Assembly (NCBI RefSeq): GCF_006716885.1 | Contig: NZ_VFPU01000001.1 | Location: 2,294,001-2,358,000 of the forward strand | DNA from: Ornithinimicrobium humiphilum | GTDB taxonomy: Bacteria > Actinomycetota > Actinomycetes > Actinomycetales > Dermatophilaceae | Reading direction: 5' to 3' | Length of the DNA stretch: 64,000 bases | Part shown: positions 17,216 to 25,667 of the stretch, piece by piece | How the letters are laid out: every line of letters starts with the position of its first letter | Position numbering within the stretch: the first letter of the stretch is position 1 | Made by a program: the position numbers and the translations under genes | Notes under the pieces: model-generated | Database searches by the model: none | Told to the model about the DNA's origin: nothing | What the model saw: the letters and a program-made list of their open reading frames with translations, nothing else

Positions 17216-17773
17216 CTACTCCTCCTCGTCGTCGGCCGGCAGGAGGCCCTCCTCGTGAGCCTCCTGCACGATCCGACGGACGTTCTCGATCGAGCCCGCA
17301 CCGGCGTCGAGGTGCTCGCTGCGGGCCTTGAGGAAGGCCTCGCCGAGCGCCGCCCGCTCCTCCTCGGGCACCTCCTCGCGCGCCGGGTTGAGGATCGTCA
17401 GCTCCTCCTCGGTGATGTGGTGCTGGAGGACCTCGTTCATCTCCTCGACGGCGTCGTCGAACTTCTGGGTGTCGGTGCCCTTGCACTCCATCAGGGCCAG
17501 GAGGGCCTCGTTGATCTCGGCGTGCTCCTCCTCGCCGTGGTGGGCCTCGTGCTCCCCCACGCCCTCGGTCTTCTTCACCAGCCGGGGGTAGACGTGGCTC
17601 TCCTCGGCCTCCCCGTGCGCCACGAGGACGTCGGCGAAGGCCTGGCGCGCGGCCGCGCGGTCGGCGGTGCTGTCGCGCATCTCGCGCATGAGGGACTCGA
17701 AGAGGCGGTGGTCCTCGAGGATGAGGTCCACGACGTCGCCGGAGACGGGCCGGGGGATCACGTAGTCGGTCAT
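17216..17773 (-). CDS. Hemerythrin-domain (HHE) protein
   Basis: A 185-residue helical protein with a hemerythrin HHE cation-binding domain: LILEDHRLFESLM near residue 20, HGEAEESHVYPRL near 53, and HHITEEELTILNPA near 118 supply the His/Glu ligands expected for a di-iron site. A middle segment is rich in Glu and His (GEHEAHHGEEEHAEI), and the C-terminus is acidic. Family members sense or carry oxygen, nitric oxide or iron; which applies here is unknown. The ATG at 17773 has CACGAT six bases before it, so it may be leaderless. Confidence 0.88.
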   Translation of the reverse strand: MTDYVIPRPVSGDVVDLILEDHRLFESLMREMRDSTADRAAARQAFADVLVAHGEAEESHVYPRLVKKTEGVGEHEAHHGEEEHAEINEALLALMECKGTDTQKFDDAVEEMNEVLQHHITEEELTILNPAREEVPEEERAALGEAFLKARSEHLDAGAGSIENVRRIVQEAHEEGLLPADDEEE

Positions 17774-17831
17774 GGGGCGATCGTGGCACCGGGGGCACGT
17801 CGCCGCACGTCGGACGGGGTGCGGCGGCGGG

Positions 17832-18569
17832 TCAGGCCCGGGCGAGGACGAGCCCGCCCTTCCCCGGCGCGGAGGGCAGGTCCTGGACGGACACCTCGGC
17901 GAAGCCGGCGGCGAGCACCGACCGCCGCAGCTCCTCCTCCGGGCGGAAGCGCAGCGTGGACACCGAGTCGATCCGCTCCCCGTCGGCGTGGAAGATCGTC
18001 GGCGACGCGAACGTCACGAGGTCTCCCTCGACGGAGACGACGTCGACCCAGTCCTCGACCGGTCCCTCCCCCTCGACGTCCACGACCTGCCGGGTGAGCT
18101 GCTCGGTCCAGCGCTCCCAGGCGCGGTCGGCGGGCACGCGCGACTCGAACGCCAGCGTCCCGCCGGACCGCAGGCAGGTCCGGACCGCGCGGAGCGTCGC
18201 CAGCCACTCGTCGTCCTCCAGGAACACCTGCGCCACGTTGGCGGTCATGGTCGCCAGGTCGTAGCGCCCCTCCTGGTCCGGGAGGGCGAGGAGGTCCGGC
18301 GCGGTCCCGACGATCCAGGTCACCGGGTCGGCGTGCGGCTTGCCTCGGCCCACGGCGACCGACGCCGCGGCGGGGTCGACGCCGGTGACCCGCACCCCGA
18401 GGGCGGCGAGCCGGCAGGCGAGGATCCCCGTGCCGCAGCCCACGTCCAGCACGTCGGCCGCTCCCAGCCGTCGGGCCAGGTCCACGTAGGTGTCCAGGTC
18501 GCTGCGGTCGGGGTCGAGCGCGTCGAGGACGGCGGCGACCCGGGGGTGGTCGAAGATCGCGTCCGGCAT
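17832..18569 (-). CDS. Class I SAM-dependent methyltransferase
   Basis: A 245-residue Rossmann-fold methyltransferase. Motif I is VLDVGCGTGILACRLA (S-adenosylmethionine binding), motif II VTGVDPAAASV, and a motif III-like YDLATMTANVAQVFLED follows. The C-terminal half (FASPTIFHADGERIDSVSTL) resembles small-molecule methyltransferases, but the substrate is not predictable. The ATG at 18569 lies six bases after TAGGGT, a clear leaderless start. It is not overlapping any neighbour. Confidence 0.88.
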   Translation of the reverse strand: MPDAIFDHPRVAAVLDALDPDRSDLDTYVDLARRLGAADVLDVGCGTGILACRLAALGVRVTGVDPAAASVAVGRGKPHADPVTWIVGTAPDLLALPDQEGRYDLATMTANVAQVFLEDDEWLATLRAVRTCLRSGGTLAFESRVPADRAWERWTEQLTRQVVDVEGEGPVEDWVDVVSVEGDLVTFASPTIFHADGERIDSVSTLRFRPEEELRRSVLAAGFAEVSVQDLPSAPGKGGLVLARA

Positions 18570-18662
18570 CCCGCCACCCTAGGAAGTCACGGGGTCGGTC
18601 ACCGAACGCTTTTCCGGGATCGCGGCTCCTCCCGGGTCTCCGGCTCCCTCATGCCGTCACCA

Positions 18663-18681
18663 GCGGGGCCGGGCCGGCCCC
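18663..18681 (-). terminator. G/C hairpin after rsmD
   Basis: GGGGCC, a short loop GGGCC and GGCCCC lie just past the rsmD stop. There is no T tract, as is common for intrinsic hairpins in high-G+C actinomycetes, so function as a terminator is only likely. Confidence 0.4.
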
Positions 18682-18683
18682 GA

Positions 18684-19265
18684 TCAGTCCTCGGTATGCC
18701 GTGCCGGCTCGGCCACGTGCACGGCCGTCTCGCCGTAGGACCGGGTGCCGAGATGCTCCATCCCCTCCGGCCAGGCGGGCTCCGGCGAGCGCGCGCTGCG
18801 CTCGACGACGACGACCGCCTCGGGGTCGAGCCAGCCCTGGGAGACGAGCAGCTCGAGGACGGTGCCGAGCTCGGCCTCGGGCAACGGGTAGGGCGGGTCG
18901 AGGAAGACGACGTGGTAGCCGCCGCCCTCGCCGGGGCCGCCCTCCAGCACCCTCGCGACGGAGGCGTTGCGCACCTCGACGGAGGAGGTGAAGCCGAGGT
19001 CGGCCGCGTTGCGCTGCACGAGCGCGGCCGTGGGCCGGTGCTTCTCCACCGCCAGGAGGTGGGCCGCCCCGCGGGAGACCGCCTCGAGCCCGAGCGCCCC
19101 CGACCCGGCGTAGAGGTCGAGCACCCGCGTGTCGTCGAGGTCGATGAGGGCCTCGAGGCGGGAGAAGACGGCCTCGCGGACCCGGTCGGTCGTGGGCCGG
19201 GTGCTGGCGCCGCGCGGGGTGGCGATGCTCCTGCCCCCGGCGCGGCCGGCGATGATGCGGGTCAC
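18684..19265 (-). CDS. rsmD: 16S rRNA (guanine(966)-N(2))-methyltransferase RsmD
   Basis: RsmD methylates G966 of 16S rRNA. The 193-residue protein begins MTRIIAGRAGGRSIATPRG, then has RPTTDRVREAVFSRL, the SAM motif VLDLYAGSGALGLEAVSRG, and the catalytic DPPY box (VVFLDPPYPLP). The GTG at 19265 lies seven bases after the recG stop, so the two are cotranscribed; recG-rsmD-coaD is the usual actinobacterial neighbourhood. The last codons run through a GGTATGCC octamer. Confidence 0.95.
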   Translation of the reverse strand: MTRIIAGRAGGRSIATPRGASTRPTTDRVREAVFSRLEALIDLDDTRVLDLYAGSGALGLEAVSRGAAHLLAVEKHRPTAALVQRNAADLGFTSSVEVRNASVARVLEGGPGEGGGYHVVFLDPPYPLPEAELGTVLELLVSQGWLDPEAVVVVERSARSPEPAWPEGMEHLGTRSYGETAVHVAEPARHTED

Positions 19266-19272
19266 GGCCTGC

Positions 19273-21558
19273 TCACCCCCGCTCCAGGAAGGCGGCGCGC
19301 TCGGCGTCGAGCTGGTCGAGCTCGCGGCGCAGTGCCGGGTTGCCGGTGAGGTCGGGGTCGGCCTCGACGGCGGACCAGGCGGCCGCGTGGGCGGTGACGA
19401 TGAGCTCCTCGTCGCGGGCCAGGCGCAGGAAGCGCAACCCGCTGCGGCCGCCGCTCTGGCTGGCGCCGAGCACGTCGCCCTCGCGGCGGGTCTCCAGGTC
19501 GAGGCGCGCCAGCTCGAAGCCGTCGGTGGTCGAGGCGACGTGGTCGAGCCGCGTCACGGCCCCCTCGTCGCCGGAGCCGCCCTGCGTGACGAGCAGGCAC
19601 AGGCCGGGGCGACCGCCACGGCCGACGCGGCCACGCAGCTGGTGCAGCTGGGAGATGCCGAAGCGGTCGGCGTCCAGCACGACCATCGTCGTGGCGTCCG
19701 CGACGTCCACGCCGACCTCGATGACGGTGGTGGCGACCAGCAGGTCGACCTCGCCGGCGGCGAAGCGCCGCATGACGTCGTCCTTCTCGTCGCCGCTCAT
19801 CCGCCCGTGGAGGGCCTCGATCCGGAGGTCGCGGGTCGACGGCAGCGCCCTGAGCGCCCGCACCACCTGGTGCACGCCGTGCAGCGACGGCCCCGCCGCG
19901 GAGCCCACCTCCTCGGCGTCCGGATCCGGGTCGACGGCGGAGGACAGCAGGTCGTCGGCCTCCTCGCCCTGCGGCGCCACCGGTGGGCGGACGTCGGTGG
20001 GCCCGCCAGGACCGACGGTGTCGGCACCCGGCAGGTCGGGGTCGTCCTCCTCGCCGATCCGGGGGCACACGACATACACCTGGCCGCCGCCGCGCACCTC
20101 CTCGGCCACGCGCTCCCAGGTGCGCTGCAGCCAACCGGGGCGATCGGCGGTGACGACGTGCGTGCTGATCGGCTGGCGGCCGCGGGGCAGCTCGCGCAGC
20201 GTGGAGGTGGTCATGTCGCCGTAGACGGTCATGGCCACCGTCCTCGGGATCGGGGTCGCGGTCATGACGAGCACGTGCGGGGCGGTGCCGGCCTTGTCGC
20301 GCAGGGCGTTGCGCTGCTCGACCCCGAAGCGGTGCTGCTCGTCGACGACGACCAGCCCGAGGTCGGCGAGCTGCACGTGCTCCTGGATGAGGGCGTGGGT
20401 GCCGACGACGATCCCCGCCTCCCCCGAGGCGGCGGCCAGCAGGTTGGTGCGACGCTCGGCCGCGGACTGGCTGCCGGTGAGGAGCGCGACGCGGGTGCCG
20501 TTGTCGGCGCCGCCGAGCAGGCCGCCCTCGGCGAGCGGGCCGAGCATCGCGCAGATGGCGCGGTGGTGCTGGGCCGCCAGCACCTCGGTCGGGGCGAGCA
20601 GCGCGGCCTGGGCGCCGCCGTCGACCACCGCGAGCATCGCCAGCAGGGCCAGCACGGTCTTGCCGGAGCCGACCTCGCCCTGCAGCAGCCGGTGCATCGG
20701 CACGGGGCGGGCCAGGTCGGCGCGCAGCTCGGCGAGCACCTCCTGCTGGCCCGCGGTCAGCTCGAACGACAACCGCTCGAGCAGGGCGTCGAGGAGCCCG
20801 CCCTCCACCGGCTCGCGCGGGACCGCGGGGACGGCGTCGCTGGCCAGGCGCGCCCGGGCGAGCGCGGCCTGCACCACGAAGGCCTCCTGGAACTTCAGGC
20901 GCCACCTCCCCCGCCGCGCCTCGGCCTCGGTCTGCGGCCGGTGAGCCATCCGGTAGGCCTCGAGCAGGTCGGGCAGGTCGTGCTCGCGGCGCACCTCCTC
21001 GGGCAGCGGGTCGGGCAGGTCGACGATCGCGTGCAGCACCAGGTCGAGGAGGTCGCCGTGGACGATCGGCGACACCTTGGGCGTCGCCGGGTAGACGGGG
21101 ACCAGGCCGCCCAGCAGCCAGCCGCCCGAGGACGAGCCGGTCGGGTCGTTGAGCACGGCGTAGTCGGGATGGGTCAGCTGCAGCTGCCGGCCGTAGGTGG
21201 TGATCTGCCCCGAGCAGACGACGCGCGCTCCGGGGACCAGGCGGTCCTGGTGGCCGAAGGGCTTGAAGAAGGTCAGCTGGAGGGTGCCGCCGCCGGCCTC
21301 GTCCTCCACGTCGACGACGAGCAGCCGTCCACGTCGGCTCTTCATCTGCCGGGTGGTGGCCGACCGGACCGTGCCGACCACGACGACGTCCTCGCCCTGC
21401 GGCAGGTCGCGGAAGGCGGCGGGCCGCGCGGGGTCGAGGTAGGTGCGGGGCAGGAAGTCGAGCAGGTCGCGGACCGTGGTGAAGCCCCTGGCCTTCTCGA
21501 GCTTGGCCGCGGCGGCACCGACGACGGTGCGCAGGCGGGTGTCGAGGTCGACCGCCAT
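19273..21558 (-). CDS. recG: ATP-dependent DNA helicase RecG
   Basis: RecG reverses stalled replication forks. The 761-residue protein has an N-terminal wedge/OB domain (about residues 1-160), helicase motif I GEVGSGKTVLALLAM, motif II as DEQH, TATPIPRTVAMTVYG as motif III, and motifs [13 protein letters not shown] and QLRGRVGRGG. Between CPRIGEEDD and HQVVRALRALP an acidic, Pro/Gly-rich insertion of about 55 residues is present that E. coli RecG lacks. The ATG at 21558 overlaps the DAK2 stop in TGATG. Confidence 0.96.
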   Translation of the reverse strand: MAVDLDTRLRTVVGAAAAKLEKARGFTTVRDLLDFLPRTYLDPARPAAFRDLPQGEDVVVVGTVRSATTRQMKSRRGRLLVVDVEDEAGGGTLQLTFFKPFGHQDRLVPGARVVCSGQITTYGRQLQLTHPDYAVLNDPTGSSSGGWLLGGLVPVYPATPKVSPIVHGDLLDLVLHAIVDLPDPLPEEVRREHDLPDLLEAYRMAHRPQTEAEARRGRWRLKFQEAFVVQAALARARLASDAVPAVPREPVEGGLLDALLERLSFELTAGQQEVLAELRADLARPVPMHRLLQGEVGSGKTVLALLAMLAVVDGGAQAALLAPTEVLAAQHHRAICAMLGPLAEGGLLGGADNGTRVALLTGSQSAAERRTNLLAAASGEAGIVVGTHALIQEHVQLADLGLVVVDEQHRFGVEQRNALRDKAGTAPHVLVMTATPIPRTVAMTVYGDMTTSTLRELPRGRQPISTHVVTADRPGWLQRTWERVAEEVRGGGQVYVVCPRIGEEDDPDLPGADTVGPGGPTDVRPPVAPQGEEADDLLSSAVDPDPDAEEVGSAAGPSLHGVHQVVRALRALPSTRDLRIEALHGRMSGDEKDDVMRRFAAGEVDLLVATTVIEVGVDVADATTMVVLDADRFGISQLHQLRGRVGRGGRPGLCLLVTQGGSGDEGAVTRLDHVASTTDGFELARLDLETRREGDVLGASQSGGRSGLRFLRLARDEELIVTAHAAAWSAVEADPDLTGNPALRRELDQLDAERAAFLERG

Positions 21559-23315
21559 CACTCCACCCCCAGCAGGTAGGGGTAGGTCGGCTGCCCGCCC
21601 TCGATCCGCGTCACCTCGGCCCCCGGGTGGCGGGCGAGCAGGGCGTCGAGCACGGGGTCCAGGGCACCGTCGCGGGCGTCGGCGCCGTCGAGGACGGTGA
21701 GCACCTCGGCCCCGTCGTGCCAGAGCAGGTCGAGCACCGTGGTGGCGACCGGCTCGAGCTCGTCGCCGACCGTGACGATGTCGTGGTCCACGATGCCGAT
21801 CCACTGCCCGGGGCGGACGGGGCCGGCGGGGGTGTCCGCGGTGCGCTCGGCCTGGGTCAGTGCCCCGGGCCGCACCCCCTCGGCGGCGGCGGTCATCGCC
21901 GGCACGACCTCGTCGGGGTCGCCCTCGGGGTCGAGCACGGCGAGCGCCGCGAGCCCCTGCACGAGCGTGCGGGTGGGCACGACGTCGACGACGACGCCCT
22001 CGCGGGCGGCCGCCTCGGCCGCGGCCATCGCCACCATGACGGTGTCGCCGTCGTTGGGGAGCAGGATCACGCGCGGGGCACCGCTGGCCCAGACGGCCGC
22101 GAGCAGCTGGCCCGCGGAGGCCCGGCGCCGCGGGCCCGACGGGACGACCTGGGCGCCGGCCCTGGTCAGCAGGCGCGCCACACCCTCCCCCAGACCGCAG
22201 GCCACGACACCCAGGGCGGTGCTGCCCTCGTCGGACGGCAGGGTCGCGGCGGCGAGCGCCTCCTGGTGGGGCGACCGCCCGGAGCCCGGCCCGGCGGGGC
22301 CCGGCAGGGGGTCGAGGCGGCTGCCGTCGGCCAACGAGGTCAGCCGGACGTCCTCGACGGTGCCGGCCATGGCGCCGGCCTCGACGGCGAGCCGGGGGTC
22401 GTCGAGGTGGACGTGCACGCGGTAGTCCTCGGGGCCGCCGGCGACCACGACCGAGGTGCCGAGCCGCGTGAGGTGGGCGCGGAGCCGGGCGGCGCGGTCC
22501 TCGTCGCTGGCGGTGAGGAGGTACATGACCTCGATGCTGCCCGCGCCGAGGTCGGCGTCCTCCTCCGTGCAGGCGCGCGTGCCGTCGGCGACGGCCGCGG
22601 GGCGGGGCTGCACCTCCCACCAGGTGGGCAGGTCGCCGGCGGGACGGTGCGGACGGTCCTCGAGGACCGCCTCCAGCGCCTCGATGACCAGGACCAGCCC
22701 CGCTCCCCCGGCGTCCACCACGCCCGCGGCACGCAGGGCCGGGAGCTGCTCGGGGGTGTGCGCCAGCGCCTGCCGTGCGGCCTCCAGCGCCTCGCGGACG
22801 ACGTGCAGGGTGTCGAGCGGCTCGTCGTCGCCGTAGAGCGGGCGGCCCCGGTCGACCGCGGCGCGGGCTCCCTCGGCGGCGGCCCGGGCCACCGACAGGA
22901 TCGTGCCCTCGACGGGCGCGGCGACGGCGTCCCACGCGGTGCGGGCGGCGGTCTCGAAGGCGGCGGCGAGGTCCTCGGGGCCGGCGGCCTCGACGTCGGG
23001 GCCGACGGAGTCGGACAGGCCCCGGGTCAGCTGCGAGAGGATCACGCCGGAGTTGCCGCGGGCCGACAGGAGCATGCCGCGGGAGATGAGCGCCAGCCCC
23101 TCGTCGAGGCTCTCGGTGCCCGCGCCCAGCTCGAACTGCCCGCGCAGGAACTCCAGGGCCCCGTCCATGGTCAGGTACATGTTGGTGCCGGTGTCGCCGT
23201 CGGCGACCGGGAAGACGTTGAGCGCGTCGATCCGCTCCCGCGCCCCCGCCAGCAGGATGCGTGCCGTCATGGCCCACCGACGGGCGGTGACGAGGTCGAG
23301 GACAGGGCGGGGCAC
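21558..23315 (-). CDS. DAK2 domain protein, FakA/YloV family
   Basis: A 585-residue two-part protein: an N-terminal Dhal/DAK2 domain with NVFPVADGDTGTNMYLTMDG (ATP/Mg binding Asp cluster) and LLSARGNSGVILSQLTRG, and a C-terminal FakA-type domain ending near YLLGVE. In Firmicutes FakA phosphorylates fatty acids held by FakB; whether that holds in actinomycetes is an inference. The GTG at 23315 has TAGGTT six bases before it, a leaderless start. It heads an operon with recG and rsmD, a conserved order. Confidence 0.9.
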   Translation of the reverse strand: MPRPVLDLVTARRWAMTARILLAGARERIDALNVFPVADGDTGTNMYLTMDGALEFLRGQFELGAGTESLDEGLALISRGMLLSARGNSGVILSQLTRGLSDSVGPDVEAAGPEDLAAAFETAARTAWDAVAAPVEGTILSVARAAAEGARAAVDRGRPLYGDDEPLDTLHVVREALEAARQALAHTPEQLPALRAAGVVDAGGAGLVLVIEALEAVLEDRPHRPAGDLPTWWEVQPRPAAVADGTRACTEEDADLGAGSIEVMYLLTASDEDRAARLRAHLTRLGTSVVVAGGPEDYRVHVHLDDPRLAVEAGAMAGTVEDVRLTSLADGSRLDPLPGPAGPGSGRSPHQEALAAATLPSDEGSTALGVVACGLGEGVARLLTRAGAQVVPSGPRRRASAGQLLAAVWASGAPRVILLPNDGDTVMVAMAAAEAAAREGVVVDVVPTRTLVQGLAALAVLDPEGDPDEVVPAMTAAAEGVRPGALTQAERTADTPAGPVRPGQWIGIVDHDIVTVGDELEPVATTVLDLLWHDGAEVLTVLDGADARDGALDPVLDALLARHPGAEVTRIEGGQPTYPYLLGVE

Positions 23316-23436
23316 GGCCCTAACCTATCCCTGACCGTGCACGTCCGGACCGTCGTCCCCGACGCATGTCCACGCGTCGTCGCCACCTCCTCGGGGATGT
23401 GGAGGAGCCCGCCGAGCGGGCGTGGACGGGGCTGAT

Positions 23437-23466
23437 TTGGGCGCCCGCCCGCAGGTCCGGTACGCT
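23437..23466 (+). promoter_or_regulatory. Promoter of rpmB
   Basis: TTGGGC (23437-23442) and TACGCT (23461-23466) are 18 bases apart, about 90 bases before the rpmB start. This leaves a leader of some 80 bases with a good ribosome binding site, as for the other ribosomal protein operon in the window. Confidence 0.45.
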
Positions 23467-23555
23467 TGCGAGGTTGCCTGGCGACCGGTCGCGACGGATG
23501 TCCGCCGGAACCGGGCACATCGACCATCGCACCAGACCGACACCAGGAGAACACC

Positions 23556-23741
23556 GTGGCTGCCACTTGCGACGTCTGCGGCAAGGGACCGAGCTTCGGT
23601 CACAGCATCTCGCACTCCCACCGCCGCACCAAGCGCCGCTGGAACCCCAACATCCAGCGCGTCCGCGCCATGGTGGGTGCGACCCCGAAGCGTCTCAACG
23701 TCTGCACCTCCTGCCTCAAGGCGGGCAAGGTCAGCCGCTGA
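23556..23741 (+). CDS. rpmB: 50S ribosomal protein L28
   Basis: A 61-residue basic ribosomal protein, with [16 protein letters not shown] in the middle. Two CxxC pairs (CDVCG near the N-terminus and CTSC near the C-terminus) mark the zinc-containing form. The GTG at 23556 follows CAGGAGAACACC. It is separated from thiL by two or three hairpins. Confidence 0.97.
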   Translation: MAATCDVCGKGPSFGHSISHSHRRTKRRWNPNIQRVRAMVGATPKRLNVCTSCLKAGKVSR

Positions 23742-23754
23742 CCTGACGACGGCG

Positions 23755-23844
23755 CCCGCGCACCGCGCGGGACCAGCACGCGAGCCGGCCGCACCTCAGG
23801 GTGCGCGTCGGCTCTTGTGCGTCCCCGGCCACCTGGTGCCGGGG
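23755..23844. terminator. Hairpin cluster between convergent rpmB and thiL
   Basis: Three inverted repeats lie in the gap: CCCGCGC/GCGCGGG at 23755-23771, an imperfect AGCCG-CGCACC/GGTGCG-CGGCT pair at 23783-23813 followed by TCTTGT, and CCCCGGC/GCCGGGG at 23823-23844. They are placed to end rpmB on the plus strand and thiL on the minus strand. Confidence 0.6.
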
Positions 23845-23851
23845 TCTGCCG

Positions 23852-24862
23852 TCAGCCCTCGAAGTGGTCCCAGCCACCGGTGGCGGGGTCCAGCCGTGCG
23901 CCGTCCTGCCAGACGCCGGGGGCGTCCGCGCCGTCGCTGCCGACGGGCAGGACCTGCCCCAGACGCCTCCACCCCTCCGGCAGCGACCGGTCCCCCGGGA
24001 AGGTCGCGAGCAGCTCGTGCTCCTCTCCCCCGGACAGCACCTGGCGACGTGCCCGGTCGAGCGGCAGGGCCGGGACCAGCTCGCCGGCGAGACGGTCGAC
24101 CGCCCCCGGGTCGAGCACCAGCGCGACCCCGCTCGCCCGCGCGACGCGGTCGCCGTCGCGCACCAGTCCGTCCGAGACGTCGATCATCGCGGTGGCCCCG
24201 GCCCGGGCGGCCGACGGGCCCTGGGCCAGGTCGGTCAGCGGCCGGCGGTGGTGGTCGAGCAGCCGACGCTCCTGTTCGTCGCGCGCCTCCGTCACACCGC
24301 CCAGCAGCAGCTCCAGGCCGGCACCGGAGCGCCCCAGGGGCCCGGAGACCGCCAGCACGTCGCCGGGGGACGCCCCGGACCGCAGCACCGGTGCCGTTAC
24401 GCCGTCGGCCAGCTCGCCCAGCGCGGTCACCGCGACCAGAACGGCGTCGCCCGCGGTGGAGGACAGGTCACCGCCGAGCACCGGCACCCCGGCCAGCCCC
24501 GCGGCATACCCGATGCCCTCGGCGAGACCCCGGGCCCAGGCCAGCGGCAGCGACGGCGGCGCGGCGAGCGCGACGAGCAGGCCGGTGCCCCGCCCACCCA
24601 TGGCGGCGAGGTCGGCGAGGTTCTGGGTGACGACCTTGACGCCGACGTCCTGGGCCGTGGACCAGTCGTCGCGCCAGTCCCGGTCGCGCACCACGGTGTC
24701 GGTGGTCGCCAGGACGCGGCCGGTGGGCACGGCCAGCAGCCCGGTGTCGTCACCGGGGCCGACGAGCACGCCGTCGGTCGGCAGGCCGGCGTAGGCGGCG
24801 AAGACCTCCGCGAGCACGCCGCGCTCGCCCCGCCCGCCCAGCGTCGCACCGTCGTCGACCAT
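23852..24862 (-). CDS. thiL: Thiamine-monophosphate kinase
   Basis: ThiL phosphorylates thiamine monophosphate to the active diphosphate. The 336-residue protein of the PurM/AIR synthase fold has VGPGDDTGLLAVPTG and TTDTVVRDRDWRDDW near the N-terminus (Mg/ATP site), QNLADLAAMGG, and the later MIDVSDGL box. The ATG at 24862 is preferred because GGAGGG lies a few bases before it; longer in-frame starts exist. It is convergent with rpmB and divergent from the RAM-domain gene. No TPP riboswitch is evident upstream. Confidence 0.94.
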   Translation of the reverse strand: MVDDGATLGGRGERGVLAEVFAAYAGLPTDGVLVGPGDDTGLLAVPTGRVLATTDTVVRDRDWRDDWSTAQDVGVKVVTQNLADLAAMGGRGTGLLVALAAPPSLPLAWARGLAEGIGYAAGLAGVPVLGGDLSSTAGDAVLVAVTALGELADGVTAPVLRSGASPGDVLAVSGPLGRSGAGLELLLGGVTEARDEQERRLLDHHRRPLTDLAQGPSAARAGATAMIDVSDGLVRDGDRVARASGVALVLDPGAVDRLAGELVPALPLDRARRQVLSGGEEHELLATFPGDRSLPEGWRRLGQVLPVGSDGADAPGVWQDGARLDPATGGWDHFEG

Positions 24863-24945
24863 CCCGACCCTCCTGCCTGCTCCCTGCTGCCCGTCCTGAC
24901 CCGAGCACGGTAGCCTGCGAACCACCAGCGACCAGGAGGTGCCAC

Positions 24946-25179
24946 GTGATCCGGGCCTACATCCTCGTGCAGACCGAGGTCGGCGCCTCGGCGCAGGTCA
25001 CCCGGGCCATCCGCGAGCTGCCGGGAGTCATCTCGGCGGAGGACGTGGCCGGGCCCTACGACGTCATCGCGCTCGTGGAGTCGCCGACCGTGCAGGGGCT
25101 GGGGCGCGAGGTCATCGCCCGCGTCCAGGCCGTGCCGCACATCACCCGCACCACGACGTGCACGGTCGTCGAGTTCTGA
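24946..25179 (+). CDS. Stand-alone Lrp/AsnC ligand-binding (RAM) domain protein
   Basis: A 77-residue protein consisting only of the effector-binding alpha/beta domain of Lrp/AsnC regulators (AYILVQTEVGASAQVTRAI, GPYDVIALVES, TCTVVEF). It has no DNA-binding helix-turn-helix. Such small proteins form rings like the Lrp RAM domain and may bind amino acids or modulate full-length Lrp proteins. The GTG at 24946 follows CAGGAGGTGCCAC. It overlaps the start of the DUF3515 gene by 22 bases, and this pair next to thiL and ddl is a conserved actinobacterial arrangement. Confidence 0.88.
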   Translation: MIRAYILVQTEVGASAQVTRAIRELPGVISAEDVAGPYDVIALVESPTVQGLGREVIARVQAVPHITRTTTCTVVEF

Positions 25180-25634
25180 GGACCGCCCGCACGCTGCTCG
25201 CCCTCCTGCCCGTGGCGCTGCTCGCCGCGTGCGGGGACGACGCCGTGCGCGCCGTCCCGTTCGACCTGTCCGACTCCCCCGCCTGCCGGGCCGTGGCCGA
25301 GCACTGGCCGTCGACGGTCGGCGGGCTGGAGCCCCGGGTCACCGCGGTGCAGTCCACGGGCGTGGCCGCCTGGGGCGATCCGCCGATCGTGGCCCGCTGC
25401 GGCAAGCTGCCGCCGGAGCCCACGACCGACCCGTGCATCGACATCGACGGGATCGACTGGGTGGCGACCGAGCTGGACGACGGGACGATGTTCACGACCT
25501 ACGGGCGCACTCCGGCGATCGAGGTCCTCGTGCCGGACGCCTACGACACCGCACCGCTGTGGCTGCCCGCCTTCGGCGAGGCCGTGCGCCAGGTCGAGCA
25601 GTCGCTCGGCGAGTGCTCCTCGGTCACGGACTGA
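25158..25634 (+). CDS. DUF3515 family lipoprotein
   Basis: About 158 residues. An N-terminal signal peptide of type II (basic MHGRR, then a Leu/Ala-rich core ending LLAAC) predicts lipid attachment at Cys and location outside the membrane. The mature part has paired cysteines (PACRAV, VARCGKLPPEPTTDPCI, LGECSS) and a conserved segment DIDGIDWVATELDDG typical of DUF3515. The GTG at 25158 is the only start that gives a full signal peptide and overlaps the upstream gene. Function unknown. It is convergent with ddl. Confidence 0.82.
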   Translation: MHGRRVLRTARTLLALLPVALLAACGDDAVRAVPFDLSDSPACRAVAEHWPSTVGGLEPRVTAVQSTGVAAWGDPPIVARCGKLPPEPTTDPCIDIDGIDWVATELDDGTMFTTYGRTPAIEVLVPDAYDTAPLWLPAFGEAVRQVEQSLGECSSVTD

Positions 25635-25667
25635 GCGACTGTCGGACCGCGGCGCCCGCGCGTCGGC

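Noticed and set aside
24863..24945. Possible TPP riboswitch before thiL
   Set aside because: The gap is too short and has no recognisable thi-box sequence.
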